A stretch of 64,000 nt of DNA from Bog-473 sp963834405 (GCA_963834405.1 CAWIBX010000005.1:992001-1056000); one strand, 5' to 3'; positions 1 through 9,000 are shown, counted from the first letter of the stretch. Notes: a model not told the origin generated them from the sequence alone. Translations and numbers: made by a program.

Positions 1-2
1 GC

Positions 3-77
3 GACCTGCACGACATGGAGGCCATGGTGGACGAGTTGCTCGCCGGCACGGCCGAGTGGCTGCCCCTGTTCGCGTAG
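3..77 (+). CDS. C-terminal end of a truncated gene, function unknown
   Basis: Only the last 24 codons are inside the window, ending in TAG at 75-77. The tail is acidic and leucine-rich (ends EWLPLFA) and I do not recognise it. It lies 43 nt upstream of the hydroxyacid dehydrogenase on the same strand, so it may be an earlier gene of the same catabolic operon. Confidence 0.5.
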   Translation, partial: DLHDMEAMVDELLAGTAEWLPLFA

Positions 78-120
78 TGCCGGCCGGCGCCGGCACGGTC
101 TGAGACCGGGAGGGACTCGC

Positions 121-1014
121 ATGCGCATCGGATTCATCGGGCTCGGCGCCATGGGGTTGCCGATGGCCGGGCATCTCGCCGACGCCGGCCATGCGGTGAC
201 GGTCGCGTCGCGCAGCCGGGGGCCCATCGACGCCGCCGTCGAGCGGGGTGCGGCCGACGGCCGATCGCCGCAGGGCGTGGCCGAGGCATCCGAGGTCGTC
301 ATCCTGTGCGTCCCCAACTCGCCCGAGGTCACAGAGGTGGTGGACGCCATGCTGCCGGTGCTGGGGCAGGGGAAGACCGTCGTCGACTGCTCGACCATCG
401 ACCCCGAGGTCGAGCGGGCGCAGCACGCGCGGGTGGCAGCGACCGGCGCGGCGTACCTGGACGCGCCGCTGTCCGGCGGGACGGCGGGCGCGCAGAAGGG
501 GACGCTGACGCTGATGGTCGGCGGGGACGCCGGCGTGCTGGAGGCGACGCAGCCGGCGTTCGAGCCGTTCGCCGGGTTGGTGGTGCACGTGGGCGGCCCC
601 GGCATGGGGCAGGTGGTCAAGCTGTGCAACCAGGTGATCTACGCCGCGCAGATGACGGCGACCGCGGAGGCCACGGCGATGGCCGTCAAGTCGGGCGTCG
701 ACATGGCCAAGCTGTACGAGGTGCTCACCCACGCGACGGGCGACTGCGTCGCCGTGCGGACCCGGCTGCCGGTGACGGGCGTCGTCCCCGACAGCCCGGC
801 CTCGAACGGCTGGCAGCCCGGCTTCATGACAGACCTCATGGCCAAGGACATCGACCTCTCGACGGCCTACGCCGCCCGCACCGGGGTGCCCGTGCCGACC
901 ACGGCGGCGGCGCGGCAGTGGCTCACGGCGGCCAGCAGCGCGGGCTACGGCCGGGAGGACTTCTCGGCCCTGGCCAAGGTCGTCCTGGCCCTGGCCGGTG
1001 CGGGCGCCGGATGA
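121..1014 (+). CDS. Beta-hydroxyacid dehydrogenase family (3-hydroxyisobutyrate / tartronate semialdehyde reductase type)
   Basis: 297 aa, the usual length for the family. The N-terminus has the Rossmann signature GFIGLGAMGLPMA (residues 4-16). The substrate-binding stretch DAPLSGGTAGAQKGT lies at about 114-128, and the catalytic lysine K167 with the following N170 is in GQVVKLCNQ. Enzymes of this family use NAD(P) to interconvert a 3-hydroxyacid and its semialdehyde. The ATG follows a good ribosome-binding site (GGGAGGGAC). The stop overlaps the next start as ATGA, so it is translationally coupled to the aldolase. By context it probably reduces or oxidises an aldehyde released by that aldolase (compare GarR, YihU); the substrate cannot be read from sequence. 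Confidence 0.9.
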   Translation: MRIGFIGLGAMGLPMAGHLADAGHAVTVASRSRGPIDAAVERGAADGRSPQGVAEASEVVILCVPNSPEVTEVVDAMLPVLGQGKTVVDCSTIDPEVERAQHARVAATGAAYLDAPLSGGTAGAQKGTLTLMVGGDAGVLEATQPAFEPFAGLVVHVGGPGMGQVVKLCNQVIYAAQMTATAEATAMAVKSGVDMAKLYEVLTHATGDCVAVRTRLPVTGVVPDSPASNGWQPGFMTDLMAKDIDLSTAYAARTGVPVPTTAAARQWLTAASSAGYGREDFSALAKVVLALAGAGAG

Positions 1015-1778
1015 CGGTGCCGTCGCCGTTGCCGACGCCGGCGCTGATCCTGGCGGCGGACCACCGGGCCCGGGCCGTGCTGACGGTCGAGAACTGGGAC
1101 GAGTTCTTCGGCGCCCTGGCCAAGGCGCTCCCGGCCTGCGACGGAATCCTGGCGACGGCGGAGCCGCTGGCCGGGCTGGCGGCGGCGGGGCACGTCACCG
1201 CGCGCCACCGCACCTACCTGTCGCTCAACCGCACCGGGTTGGCCGGCTCGGTGTTCGAGCTGGACGACCGGCTCGTGGCCAGCGTGGCGCGGGCGGCGGC
1301 CGACGGCTGGACCGGCGTCAAGCACATGACGCGCATCGACCTGGCCGACCCGATCACGGCGTCGGCGCTGGAGCTCTTGGGGCGGGTGTTGGAGGACGCG
1401 CGCGGCGCCGGACTGGAGGCGCTCGTCGAGCCGCTGGTGTGGCGGGAGGGACGGGTGAGCCGGGAACCCGACGACATCGTGCTGGCGGCGGTCGTCGCCC
1501 ACGACATGGGCGCGCCCGTGATCAAGGTGCCGGTGCCGGCGGTGCCGCCGGGGCCGGAGCGGCGGCGGGCCATCTCCCGCATCGTGGCGAGCGTCGGGAC
1601 GCCGGTCCTCTTCCTCGGCGGGCCCCGCGGCGAGGGCGGGCGCGAGCCGGTGCTGGACGAGGTGCGCGACGTCATGGCCGGCGGCGGGGCGGGCATGGCG
1701 ATGGGGCGGACCATCTATCAAGACCGCGACCCGGCCGAGATGGCCGGGCTGGTCGCCGAGCTGGTGCACGAACGGTGA
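1011..1778 (+). CDS. Class I (Schiff-base) aldolase, LacD/FbaB/YihT-like
   Basis: 255 aa, a TIM-barrel aldolase of the DeoC/LacD/FbaB superfamily. Visible hallmarks are the probable Schiff-base lysine K172 in APVIKVPVP, an upstream VEPLVW strand (about 139-144), and two phosphate-binding loops, FLGGPRG (about 201-207) and GGGAGMAMGRTIYQ (about 224-237). Such enzymes cleave a ketose phosphate, or a deoxy- or sulfo-sugar phosphate, into two three-carbon units. The ATG overlaps the previous stop (ATGA) and the gene runs directly into the FGGY kinase. The order dehydrogenase, aldolase, kinase suggests kinase product, then aldol cleavage, then aldehyde reduction. The exact sugar is unknown. Confidence 0.82.
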   Translation: MTVPSPLPTPALILAADHRARAVLTVENWDEFFGALAKALPACDGILATAEPLAGLAAAGHVTARHRTYLSLNRTGLAGSVFELDDRLVASVARAAADGWTGVKHMTRIDLADPITASALELLGRVLEDARGAGLEALVEPLVWREGRVSREPDDIVLAAVVAHDMGAPVIKVPVPAVPPGPERRRAISRIVASVGTPVLFLGGPRGEGGREPVLDEVRDVMAGGGAGMAMGRTIYQDRDPAEMAGLVAELVHER

Positions 1779-3385
1779 TGATCCTCACGATCGACTTCGG
1801 GACGTCCGTCACCAAGGTGGCGCTGTGGGGCGACGGCGGCCTCGTCGCCCTGTCCCGTTCGGAGCTGGTGACCACCTACCCCAAGGTGGGGTGGACGGAG
1901 CAGGACCCGCTGCGCTGGTGGACCACCGTGGTGATCGCCTGCGCCGAGGCGCGGGCCGTGGCGCCGGCCGCGTTCGGCGAGGTCGACGTGGTGGTCTGCT
2001 CGGGCGCCCGCCAGACCTTCGTGCCGGTCGCGCTGCCGGGCGGCCAGGGCGGACAGGGCGGCCAGGGCGGCCAGCGCGGACAGGGCGGACAGGGCGGACA
2101 GGGCGGCCCCATCGGCAAGGGGATCCTGTGGTCCGACCGCCGCGGCGCCGCGCAGGCGCGCGTCCTGGCCGAGCGGATGGGGGGAGACGACATCAACCGG
2201 GCCCGGACCGGGATCCCGCTCGACGCGGCGTCGGTGGCGGGCAAGCTGGCGTGGCTGGCGGAGAACGAACCCGAGCGCATGGAGGCGGCCGACGTCCTTT
2301 TTTCGCCGCGCGACTTCATCGTGTACCGCATGACCGACCAGGTGGTGACCGACGTCACCTTCGCCTCCCGGTCGGGGCTCTACGACTTCGACGGCAACGC
2401 AGTGCGCGAGCTGGCCGGGCCGGCGCTGGGCAAGCTCCCGAGCGTCGTGCCCTCCGACACCATCGTCGGCCACCTCAAGGCCGTGCCGGGCGCCGAATTG
2501 GGCCTCAAGCCGGGGATCCCGGTCGTGATCGGCGCGGGCGACCGCCAGTGCGAGGTGCTCGGGTCCGGCGCGTCGGAGGACCGCCCGATGGTCAGCTGGG
2601 GCACGACGGCAAACGTGTCGGTCCCGGTGCAGGAACGCCCGGTCCCCTCACCGGCAGGCGCCGTCGTGACACGGTCGGCCGAGGGCGGCTGGCTGCTGGA
2701 GGGGGGGTTGTCGGCGGCCGGGTCCTTCCTCGCCTGGCTGGGGCGCCTCCTCGACCGCACACCCGACCAATTGGCGACGCTGGCGGCGGGCAGCCCGCCC
2801 GGCGCGCGGGGCGTGCTGGCAGTGCCCTGGCTCGACGGCGCCCGGGCCCCCTGGTGGCGCGACGACGCCCGGGCCGGCTTCATGGGGCTCGGCGCGGCGC
2901 ACGGCGCCGACGACCTGGCCCGCGCCGTCATGGAGTCGGTGGCGTGGGACGTGCTGCGGGTGATGGAGGTGGTGACCGTCGGCCGCCTGGGTGGCAGCAG
3001 CGCAGAGGGGGTGACGTTGGGGGGCGCGGGCACGAGCCTGCCGTTGTGGGTGGAGGTCCTGACCTCGGTCCTCGGTGTGCCCGCCACACGGCGGCGCTCG
3101 GGGGAGGCCGCCTGCGCGGGCGCCGCACTGCTGGCCGGGCGCGCCCTCGGCATGAACCTCACGCTCGACGAGATCGACCCGGTGGCCGCGCTCATAGTGC
3201 CTGACCCCGAGGAGGTGGAGGTGTACCGGCGGCTGCGGCCCCAGGTCGACCACGTGGCCCTGGCGGTGCTGGCGGCGACCGAGTCGCTCCCGGAGGCGGA
3301 ACGCGAGCACGCACGCGCGGACGAGCGGGCCTACGCCGAACGAAGCCAACGCGGCCAGCGCGGCGAACGCAGCCCGGCGTACTGA
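1778..3385 (+). CDS. FGGY-family carbohydrate kinase with an in-frame Gly-Gln repeat insert
   Basis: 535 aa if ATG 1778 is used (TGATG overlap with the aldolase); an in-frame GTG at 1775 is possible. The N-terminal phosphate-binding motif IDFGTS, a WTEQDP segment, the probable catalytic base D255 in GAGDRQCE and the adenosine-binding GGAGTSLPLW of the second actin-like domain are all present, as in xylulokinase, LsrK and erythritol kinases. About 24 residues made almost only of Gly and Gln (near 87-111) interrupt the N-terminal domain between the TFVPV strand and ILWSDRRG, encoded by 9-nt repeats. The C-terminus ends in another short RGQRGE-type repeat. It probably phosphorylates the imported sugar or polyol. 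Confidence 0.88.
   Translation: MILTIDFGTSVTKVALWGDGGLVALSRSELVTTYPKVGWTEQDPLRWWTTVVIACAEARAVAPAAFGEVDVVVCSGARQTFVPVALPGGQGGQGGQGGQRGQGGQGGQGGPIGKGILWSDRRGAAQARVLAERMGGDDINRARTGIPLDAASVAGKLAWLAENEPERMEAADVLFSPRDFIVYRMTDQVVTDVTFASRSGLYDFDGNAVRELAGPALGKLPSVVPSDTIVGHLKAVPGAELGLKPGIPVVIGAGDRQCEVLGSGASEDRPMVSWGTTANVSVPVQERPVPSPAGAVVTRSAEGGWLLEGGLSAAGSFLAWLGRLLDRTPDQLATLAAGSPPGARGVLAVPWLDGARAPWWRDDARAGFMGLGAAHGADDLARAVMESVAWDVLRVMEVVTVGRLGGSSAEGVTLGGAGTSLPLWVEVLTSVLGVPATRRRSGEAACAGAALLAGRALGMNLTLDEIDPVAALIVPDPEEVEVYRRLRPQVDHVALAVLAATESLPEAEREHARADERAYAERSQRGQRGERSPAY
2037..2107 (+). repeat. 9-nt in-frame tandem repeat (GGCGGNCAG) in the kinase gene
   Basis: About seven to eight near-perfect copies of a 9-nt unit encoding Gly-Gly-Gln lie inside the FGGY kinase reading frame. 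One copy is changed to encode Gln-Arg-Gly. Because the unit is a multiple of three, copy changes keep the frame. Confidence 0.9.
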
Positions 3386-3409
3386 GAGACAGAGAGAAGG
3401 GCCGGTCCG

Positions 3410-4741
3410 TTGCGCGTGGAGCTCGCCTACGGCCGGCGGGGCGCGGTGGTGGACGTGCCCGACACCGCCGAGGTCGTGTTGCCGGTGGACGCACCTGAGC
3501 TGGCCGACGAGGCTGGCGCTGTCGGCGCGGCGCTGGGGCGCCCCGTGGCCGGTCCGCCGCTGTGCGACGTGCTGGGCGAGGCGATGGGCCGGTCCGGACG
3601 GGCCTCCGGACGGGTCTCCGGACGGGTGGCGGTCGTCTTCCCCGACCTGACCCGGCCGATGCCCAACCGCACGGTGCTACCGCCGCTGCTGGCCGAGCTC
3701 GAGCGGTGCGGCGTGCCCGACGGCCGCATCACGCTGTTGTGCGCGACGGGGACACACCGCCAGGCGACGCCTGCCGAGATGGCCGAGCTCATCGGGCCCG
3801 ACGTGGTGGCGCGCTACGTCGTCGTAGACCACGATGCCGGCGGCGGCGACCACGTCCCGGTGGGCCAGGTCGACGGCACGCCCGTCCTGCTGCAGCGCGA
3901 GTACGTGGAGGCCGACATCCGGATCGTGACCGGGTTCGTGGAACCGCACTTCTTCGCCGGCTTCAGCGGCGGGCCGAAGGCCGTGTGCCCGGGCCTGGCC
4001 GCCATGGAGACCATCCTGGAGGCGCACCACCCACGCCGCATCGCCGACGCCCGGGCGACCTTCGTGACCAGAGAGGGCAACCCGGTGCACGACTTCGTGC
4101 GCGCCGCCACCGCGCTGGCCGCCCCGCACTTCTCGGTCGACGTCGCCATCAACCGGTCGCGCCGGGTCACCGCTGTCTTCGCGGGCCCGCTGACGCCGAC
4201 CCACGACGCGGCCTGCGCGCACGTCGGCGCGTCCGCGGTGCGCCAGGTGAAAGAGCCCTTCGACCTCGTGGTGTCGACCAACGGCGGCTACCCGCTTGAC
4301 CGAAACCTGTACCAGGCGGTGAAGGGCATGGCGGCGGCGGATCGGATTCTGCGCACGGGTGGCACCGTGGTGATGGCGGCCGCCTGTGAGGACGGCGTGC
4401 CCGCGGACGGGGCCTTCGCGCGGCTGCTGGCCGGGGCGACGACACCGCGCGAGCTGATCGACGCGGCCGGCGGCCCGGAGCTGGACCGCTGGCAGGCCCA
4501 GGTGCTCGGCCGCGTCGTGGAGCGAGCGGAGGTGCATCTCTACAGCGAGGGCCTCAGCGAGGAGGACATACGCCACGCGCAGCTCCGGCCGGTGCGAGAC
4601 CTCGCCGGTGTCGTCGACGCGGCGGTCGATCGGCTGGGCCCGTCCGCGCGCGTCGCCGTCCTCCCCGAAGGCCCGCTCACCGTGGCCACCGTGGCCACCG
4701 TGACCAACGTGACCAACGTGACCAACGTGGACGATCGCTGA
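3410..4741 (+). CDS. larA: LarA-family nickel-dependent 2-hydroxyacid racemase/epimerase
   Basis: 443 aa from a TTG start placed behind AGAGAGAAGG. The N-terminal DUF2088 motif DLTRPMPN (79-86) and GTHRQ (H116) are present. The C-terminal segment carries H180, K190 in FAGFSGGPK and H206. The H-K-H spacing of 10 and 16 residues matches H174, K184 and H200 of the characterised lactate racemase, in which the lysine holds the nickel-pincer cofactor. Catalysis is therefore plausible, though LarA homologues also act on malate, phenyllactate and sugar acids. No larB, larC or larE is in the window. Two short repeats are embedded: SGR-A/V units (about 62-73) and a VAT/TNV tail at the C-terminus. Confidence 0.87.
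   Translation: MRVELAYGRRGAVVDVPDTAEVVLPVDAPELADEAGAVGAALGRPVAGPPLCDVLGEAMGRSGRASGRVSGRVAVVFPDLTRPMPNRTVLPPLLAELERCGVPDGRITLLCATGTHRQATPAEMAELIGPDVVARYVVVDHDAGGGDHVPVGQVDGTPVLLQREYVEADIRIVTGFVEPHFFAGFSGGPKAVCPGLAAMETILEAHHPRRIADARATFVTREGNPVHDFVRAATALAAPHFSVDVAINRSRRVTAVFAGPLTPTHDAACAHVGASAVRQVKEPFDLVVSTNGGYPLDRNLYQAVKGMAAADRILRTGGTVVMAAACEDGVPADGAFARLLAGATTPRELIDAAGGPELDRWQAQVLGRVVERAEVHLYSEGLSEEDIRHAQLRPVRDLAGVVDAAVDRLGPSARVAVLPEGPLTVATVATVTNVTNVTNVDDR
4682..4730 (+). repeat. 9-nt repeats at the larA 3' end
   Basis: Two GTGGCCACC units followed by three GTGACCAAC units encode Val-Ala-Thr and Val-Thr-Asn triplets directly before the last four residues and the stop codon. This looks like a low-complexity tail added to an otherwise normal enzyme. 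Confidence 0.85.
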
Positions 4742-4755
4742 CGAACGTGTCAGGT

Positions 4756-4761
4756 TAGAGT
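4756..4761 (+). promoter_or_regulatory. Putative -10 box (TAGAGT) for the MFS-ABC gene
   Basis: TAGAGT ends 9 nt before the GTG start at 4771, and no ribosome-binding site precedes that GTG. The arrangement fits a leaderless or near-leaderless transcript starting the transport operon, separate from the catabolic genes upstream. No clear -35 is visible. Confidence 0.45.
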
Positions 4762-4770
4762 CCTCGACCA

Positions 4771-6984
4771 GTGCCCGCCGAGCCGATATTCGACTTTGCC
4801 GTCCCGGACGACCTGCTACGGGAGGCGGTCACGCAGGTCAAGGACCCCGACGTCGAGGCGGACATCGCCGTCATGCCGGGGACCGGGGAGGGCAAGCCGC
4901 CGCCTCTGACCGGAATCCTCAAGTCGTCGGGATACGCGCCCCTCGTCCTGCTGACTGCCGCGGCGCTCGTCCCGGGCACGTTCGGTGGGGGCATCACGCT
5001 GATCGGCCACAACCTGCAGCTGTCGTTCCACATGTCCAACGCGTCCCTGGGGGCGGTGGCCTTCATCGCCCAGGTGTCGCAGCTGCTCTGGGCCGTCCCG
5101 CTCGCGGTGTGGGCGGACCGGGGCAGCCGCAAGGTGGTGGCCGCGGTCGCGCTGCTCATCTTCGCGGGCTTCGGCGCCCTGATGGCCATTTCACCCAACG
5201 TCTGGGCGTTCGCCTTCCTCTATTTGGCCGCGTCGGTGGGAACCGGCGTGAACAACACGGTGCACAACTCGTACCTCGCCGACGCCTACCCGACCGAGGG
5301 ACGCGGGCGGATCTTCAGCTGGCACAACCTGTCCGACCCGTTGTCGCAGACGGTCGGGATCCTGATCTTCGGCTACGTCGTCACCATCGCGCACAACTGG
5401 CGCTACGGTCTGCTCGTCGCCGCGGCCGGCATTCCGATCGGCTTCCTGCTCTTCACGCTGCGCGAGCCCGCAAAGGGCGCCAACGAGAGCAGCCACATCC
5501 TCAAGGCGTCAGGGATGGACCTGCACTCCCAACAGGAGAAGGCTCCCCGCGTCCTGCTCGGGTCGGCGATCACGCGCCTGCTGCGCGTCCGCTCCCTCTA
5601 CTACGAGCTGGTCGCCGTGGCGATCCTGGGCTTCGCCGGAACGGGCGCGCCGCTCTTCGGCAACCTCTTCTTCATCGACAAGTTCCACCTCGACACGGCC
5701 CAGCGCAGCGAGATCTACGCCATCATCGGGCTGGCCGCGTTCCTCGGCCTGCCGCTGGCCTACGTGTTCGGCGACCGCTACTTCCGCCGGGCCCCGCAGC
5801 GCCCCCTCGTCATCTCCGGCATCTGCATCACGGCCTACGGGGGCCTCTACGTCCTGTCGCTCTACGTGCCGCAGCTGTGGCTGTGCGTGACGCTGCAGTT
5901 CCTGGCCAACGCGTCGGTCTCGCCGCTGGCCATCTGCATCTTCCTGACGTTGGCCGCCACCGCGCCCGCCGAGATGCGGACGATCTGCTTCGCCATGTTC
6001 GGCGTCTACTCGCTCGTGTTCGGGGGCTTCGCGGGGTCGGTGGTGCTTGGCGCGATATCCGACGCCATCGGCGGCCTGCACGGCATCATCGTGTCGCTCA
6101 CCTTGATCGGACCCGTGTGCGCGGTGGGCGGGCTCCTCCTGGTGATCGGCTCGCGCAGCGTGCGCCGAGACATCACCCTCGTGATAGAGGACGTGCTCGA
6201 GCGCTACGCCGAGGGCAAGCGCCGCCAGTCCGGAGGCGGCATCCCGGCCCTGCAGGTGCACAACCTCGACTTCTATTACGGCACCAACCAGGTGCTCTTC
6301 GACGTGAACCTCGAGGTGGCGGACGGTGAGATGGTGGCCCTGCTCGGCACGAACGGGGCGGGCAAGTCCACGCTGCTGCGGACGGTCTCCGGCCTAGAGC
6401 ATCCGCACCGCGGCGTCATCCGACTCTTCGGGGCGAGCTGCACCTACCTGGAGCCCGAGCAGATCATTGACCTGGGGGTGGTCCTGCTGGTGGGCGGCAA
6501 GATGACCTTCCCGGGCCTGAGCGTGCGCGACAACCTGCGGATCGGGAGCCACACCCTGCGGCGCGACCGGGCCCGGACCGCCCGCGCGCAGCAGGAGGCA
6601 CTGGACGCGTTCCCCGAGCTGGCGACCCGGCTCGACCAGCCCGCCGGCACGCTTTCGGGCGGCGAGCAGCAGATGCTGGCGCTGTCGCGGGTCATGATGA
6701 CCGCGCCCAAGCTGCTCATGATCGACGAGCTGTCACTCGGGCTCGCCCCGATGACGGTCGAACGCCTCATGGGCATGGTGCGCCGTATCAACGAGTCCGG
6801 GACCACCGTGATCCTCGTGGAGCAGAGCCTGAACCGGGCGCTCAGCCTGGCCGACCGCTGCTTCTTCATGGAGCGGGGCGAAATCCGCTTCGACGGTCCC
6901 ACGACGGAGCTGATGGCGCGCGACGACCTCCTGCGACCCGTCTTCCTGGGCACGGCCTCGACCGGGCTGGAGACGCTGGGGTAG
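4771..6984 (+). CDS. MFS permease fused to a LivF-type ABC ATPase
   Basis: 737 aa read as one uninterrupted frame. Residues about 45-460 are a hydrophobic major-facilitator-type region of roughly 12 membrane segments, with a loop WADRGSRK typical of the MFS 2-3 loop. After a short basic linker, residues about 488-737 form a complete ABC ATPase of the LivF type: Walker A GTNGAGKST (about 526-534), signature LSGGEQQML (about 627-635) and Walker B LLMIDELSLGLAP (about 648-660). No plausible internal start lies between the two halves. The next genes supply LivHM, LivG and a binding protein, and no separate livF exists here, so the fused ATPase is probably the LivF subunit. What the MFS half adds is unknown. 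Confidence 0.88.
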   Translation: MPAEPIFDFAVPDDLLREAVTQVKDPDVEADIAVMPGTGEGKPPPLTGILKSSGYAPLVLLTAAALVPGTFGGGITLIGHNLQLSFHMSNASLGAVAFIAQVSQLLWAVPLAVWADRGSRKVVAAVALLIFAGFGALMAISPNVWAFAFLYLAASVGTGVNNTVHNSYLADAYPTEGRGRIFSWHNLSDPLSQTVGILIFGYVVTIAHNWRYGLLVAAAGIPIGFLLFTLREPAKGANESSHILKASGMDLHSQQEKAPRVLLGSAITRLLRVRSLYYELVAVAILGFAGTGAPLFGNLFFIDKFHLDTAQRSEIYAIIGLAAFLGLPLAYVFGDRYFRRAPQRPLVISGICITAYGGLYVLSLYVPQLWLCVTLQFLANASVSPLAICIFLTLAATAPAEMRTICFAMFGVYSLVFGGFAGSVVLGAISDAIGGLHGIIVSLTLIGPVCAVGGLLLVIGSRSVRRDITLVIEDVLERYAEGKRRQSGGGIPALQVHNLDFYYGTNQVLFDVNLEVADGEMVALLGTNGAGKSTLLRTVSGLEHPHRGVIRLFGASCTYLEPEQIIDLGVVLLVGGKMTFPGLSVRDNLRIGSHTLRRDRARTARAQQEALDAFPELATRLDQPAGTLSGGEQQMLALSRVMMTAPKLLMIDELSLGLAPMTVERLMGMVRRINESGTTVILVEQSLNRALSLADRCFFMERGEIRFDGPTTELMARDDLLRPVFLGTASTGLETLG

Positions 6985-6987
6985 AGC

Positions 6988-9000
6988 GTGCATCTGTTGG
7001 CCTTCTCGGCACCCAACTTCGTCCTCGTCCAGGGAGTGTTCTTCGGGTTGGGCTACGGACTGCTCGCCCTCGGCCTCGTGCTCGTCTACCGCACCAACCG
7101 GGTACTGAACTTCGCCCAGGGACAGATCGGTGTCATTGCGGCCGTGTTCCTGGTCAAGCTCACGGCGGACTTCAAGTTCAACTACTGGTTCGCCCTCGTC
7201 CTCTCGGTCGGGCTCGCCGCGTTCGTCGGCGCCCTGTCCGAGCTCGTACTGCGCCGGCTCTTCACCCGTCCCCGGGTCCTGGTCATGGTGGCGACCATCG
7301 GCCTCAGCTACGTGCTGCTGGCGCTGACGGCGCTGCCCTTCATCGCGCCGCACAACCTGTACAAGCCGGTCCCGGTCCCGTTCGACCTCTCCTTCTCGCT
7401 CGGGCCGTTCATCGTCACCCCGACCGAGGTGCTGACGCTGATCGTCGCTCCGATTGTCACGTTGGCGTTGGTCCTGGCCGTGCGCACGACGTCGTGGGGG
7501 CTGTCCATGCGCGCCATGTCGGAGAACGCGGACTCGGCGCGGCTTTCGGGGGTCTGGATCCGGCGCACCTCGACGCTGACCTGGACGGTGGCCGGGGCAT
7601 TGTCGGCCTTCACCGCGATCCTCAACGCGCCGAACCAGACCAGCGCGCTCACGCAGGCGCTGTCACCCGACCTGTTGCTCTATGCGTTGACCGCGGCGCT
7701 GCTGGGGGCGATGGTCAGTCTGACGGTGGCGTTCATCGCCGGCGTCGGCATGGGAATCTTCCTGGAACTCCTCCAGTGGAACGTCTCCTCGACGGCGAAG
7801 CAGCAGCTCATCATCTTCCTGGTCGTCATGGTCGTGCTGCTCGTGCGGGTGGGCGGGCTGCGGAGGGGGGCCCGCGGTGGAGACCGCAGCACGTGGGAAC
7901 ACGGTGCCGCCACGACCGTGCGGGCAAGCACGGACGACCTGCGCCGGCGGGTCTCCGCCGCGGGGATCTGGCTCTGCGTGCTCGTGCCCGCCCTGCTCCC
8001 TCTGTTCCTCTCCGTGGGCAACGACGTGCTCATGAGCCAGATCTGCATCTATGCGGTGATCGCGTTGTCGCTGACGATGCTGACCGGGTGGGCCGGCCAG
8101 GTCTCGCTGGGCCAATTCGCTCTCGTCGCGGTGGGTGCACTGGTGGCCGTGCACCTCGGGACGTCGCTCCCGCTGCCCATCGTGATGCTCTACGGCGGCA
8201 CGGTGACGGCGCTGGTGGCGATCCTCGTAGGCCTGCCGGCGTTGCGCGTGCCCGGGCTCTTCCTCGCAGTGACGACGCTCGCCTTCGCGATCTTCATGCA
8301 GAACGCCGTACTGGCGACCCCCTGCATCACGGTGCCGGGCATCAACCGGACCCTCTGCACGGGCTTGCCGAACCCGGCCTACACGGTCGTCAACCGGCCC
8401 TCGCTGCTGGGCCTGAGCCTGGTGTCGCAGCGGTCGTTCGCCTGGTTCTCGTTCGGTGTGCTCGTGCTCTCGGTCCTGATCGTGAAGGTCTGGCGCGACA
8501 AGGGCGTCGCTCGGCGGCTGGTCGCGGTACGCGACAACGAGATCGCCGCCGCCGCCATGGGGATCCCGGTGCTACGCACGAAGCTGCTGGCCTTCGCCCT
8601 CTCGGGGTTCATCGCCGGGTACGCCGGTGTCTGCTTCGCGTACGCCAGTCAGACGCTGAACAACACGGACATCACGTTCGACCCGACGACATCGTTCGTC
8701 ATCATCTCCATGGTGGTGATCGGCGGCCTCGGCTCCATTTCGGGCGCCATCCTCGGCGCGCTGTATCTCGAGGGCCTGCCCGCGATCTTCGGGGCCAACC
8801 AGACCATTCAATTCATCACCAGCGGCCTCGGCCTGATCGCGTTCATTTTGTACCTCCCCGGCGGCCTGGCCGAGGTCCTCCGTCGTTTCGGAGACATCGT
8901 CACCGTCGGCCTGCGCATCGTCCTGCACCGTGACGCCACCCATCCGGCTGGGCCACCTGTCTCGCCGGCCGCGCTGGCGGCGAAGGGGGCGGACCCGTGA
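6988..9000 (+). CDS. Fused LivH-LivM branched-chain-type ABC permease
   Basis: 670 aa; GTG start 3 nt after the MFS-ABC stop. The first half (about 1-285) is LivH-like, with the conserved GLGYGLLALGLVLVYRTNR entry and NFAQGQIGV. After a hydrophilic joint (about 290-315) the second half is LivM-like, with GQVSLGQFALVAVGA and GGLGSISGAILGAL. Together they supply both transmembrane subunits of a HAAT-family importer in one chain, a fusion seen in actinobacteria. Its stop overlaps the livG start (GTGA). The family imports branched-chain amino acids but also amides, urea and organic acids, so the substrate should be inferred from the catabolic genes upstream. Confidence 0.9.
   Translation: MHLLAFSAPNFVLVQGVFFGLGYGLLALGLVLVYRTNRVLNFAQGQIGVIAAVFLVKLTADFKFNYWFALVLSVGLAAFVGALSELVLRRLFTRPRVLVMVATIGLSYVLLALTALPFIAPHNLYKPVPVPFDLSFSLGPFIVTPTEVLTLIVAPIVTLALVLAVRTTSWGLSMRAMSENADSARLSGVWIRRTSTLTWTVAGALSAFTAILNAPNQTSALTQALSPDLLLYALTAALLGAMVSLTVAFIAGVGMGIFLELLQWNVSSTAKQQLIIFLVVMVVLLVRVGGLRRGARGGDRSTWEHGAATTVRASTDDLRRRVSAAGIWLCVLVPALLPLFLSVGNDVLMSQICIYAVIALSLTMLTGWAGQVSLGQFALVAVGALVAVHLGTSLPLPIVMLYGGTVTALVAILVGLPALRVPGLFLAVTTLAFAIFMQNAVLATPCITVPGINRTLCTGLPNPAYTVVNRPSLLGLSLVSQRSFAWFSFGVLVLSVLIVKVWRDKGVARRLVAVRDNEIAAAAMGIPVLRTKLLAFALSGFIAGYAGVCFAYASQTLNNTDITFDPTTSFVIISMVVIGGLGSISGAILGALYLEGLPAIFGANQTIQFITSGLGLIAFILYLPGGLAEVLRRFGDIVTVGLRIVLHRDATHPAGPPVSPAALAAKGADP

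Noticed and set aside
4771..9000. Missed gene boundaries within the MFS-LivF and LivH-LivM proteins
   Set aside because: Neither joint contains a stop or a convincing start with a ribosome-binding site, and both frames stay open with normal codon use, so I keep them as fusions.
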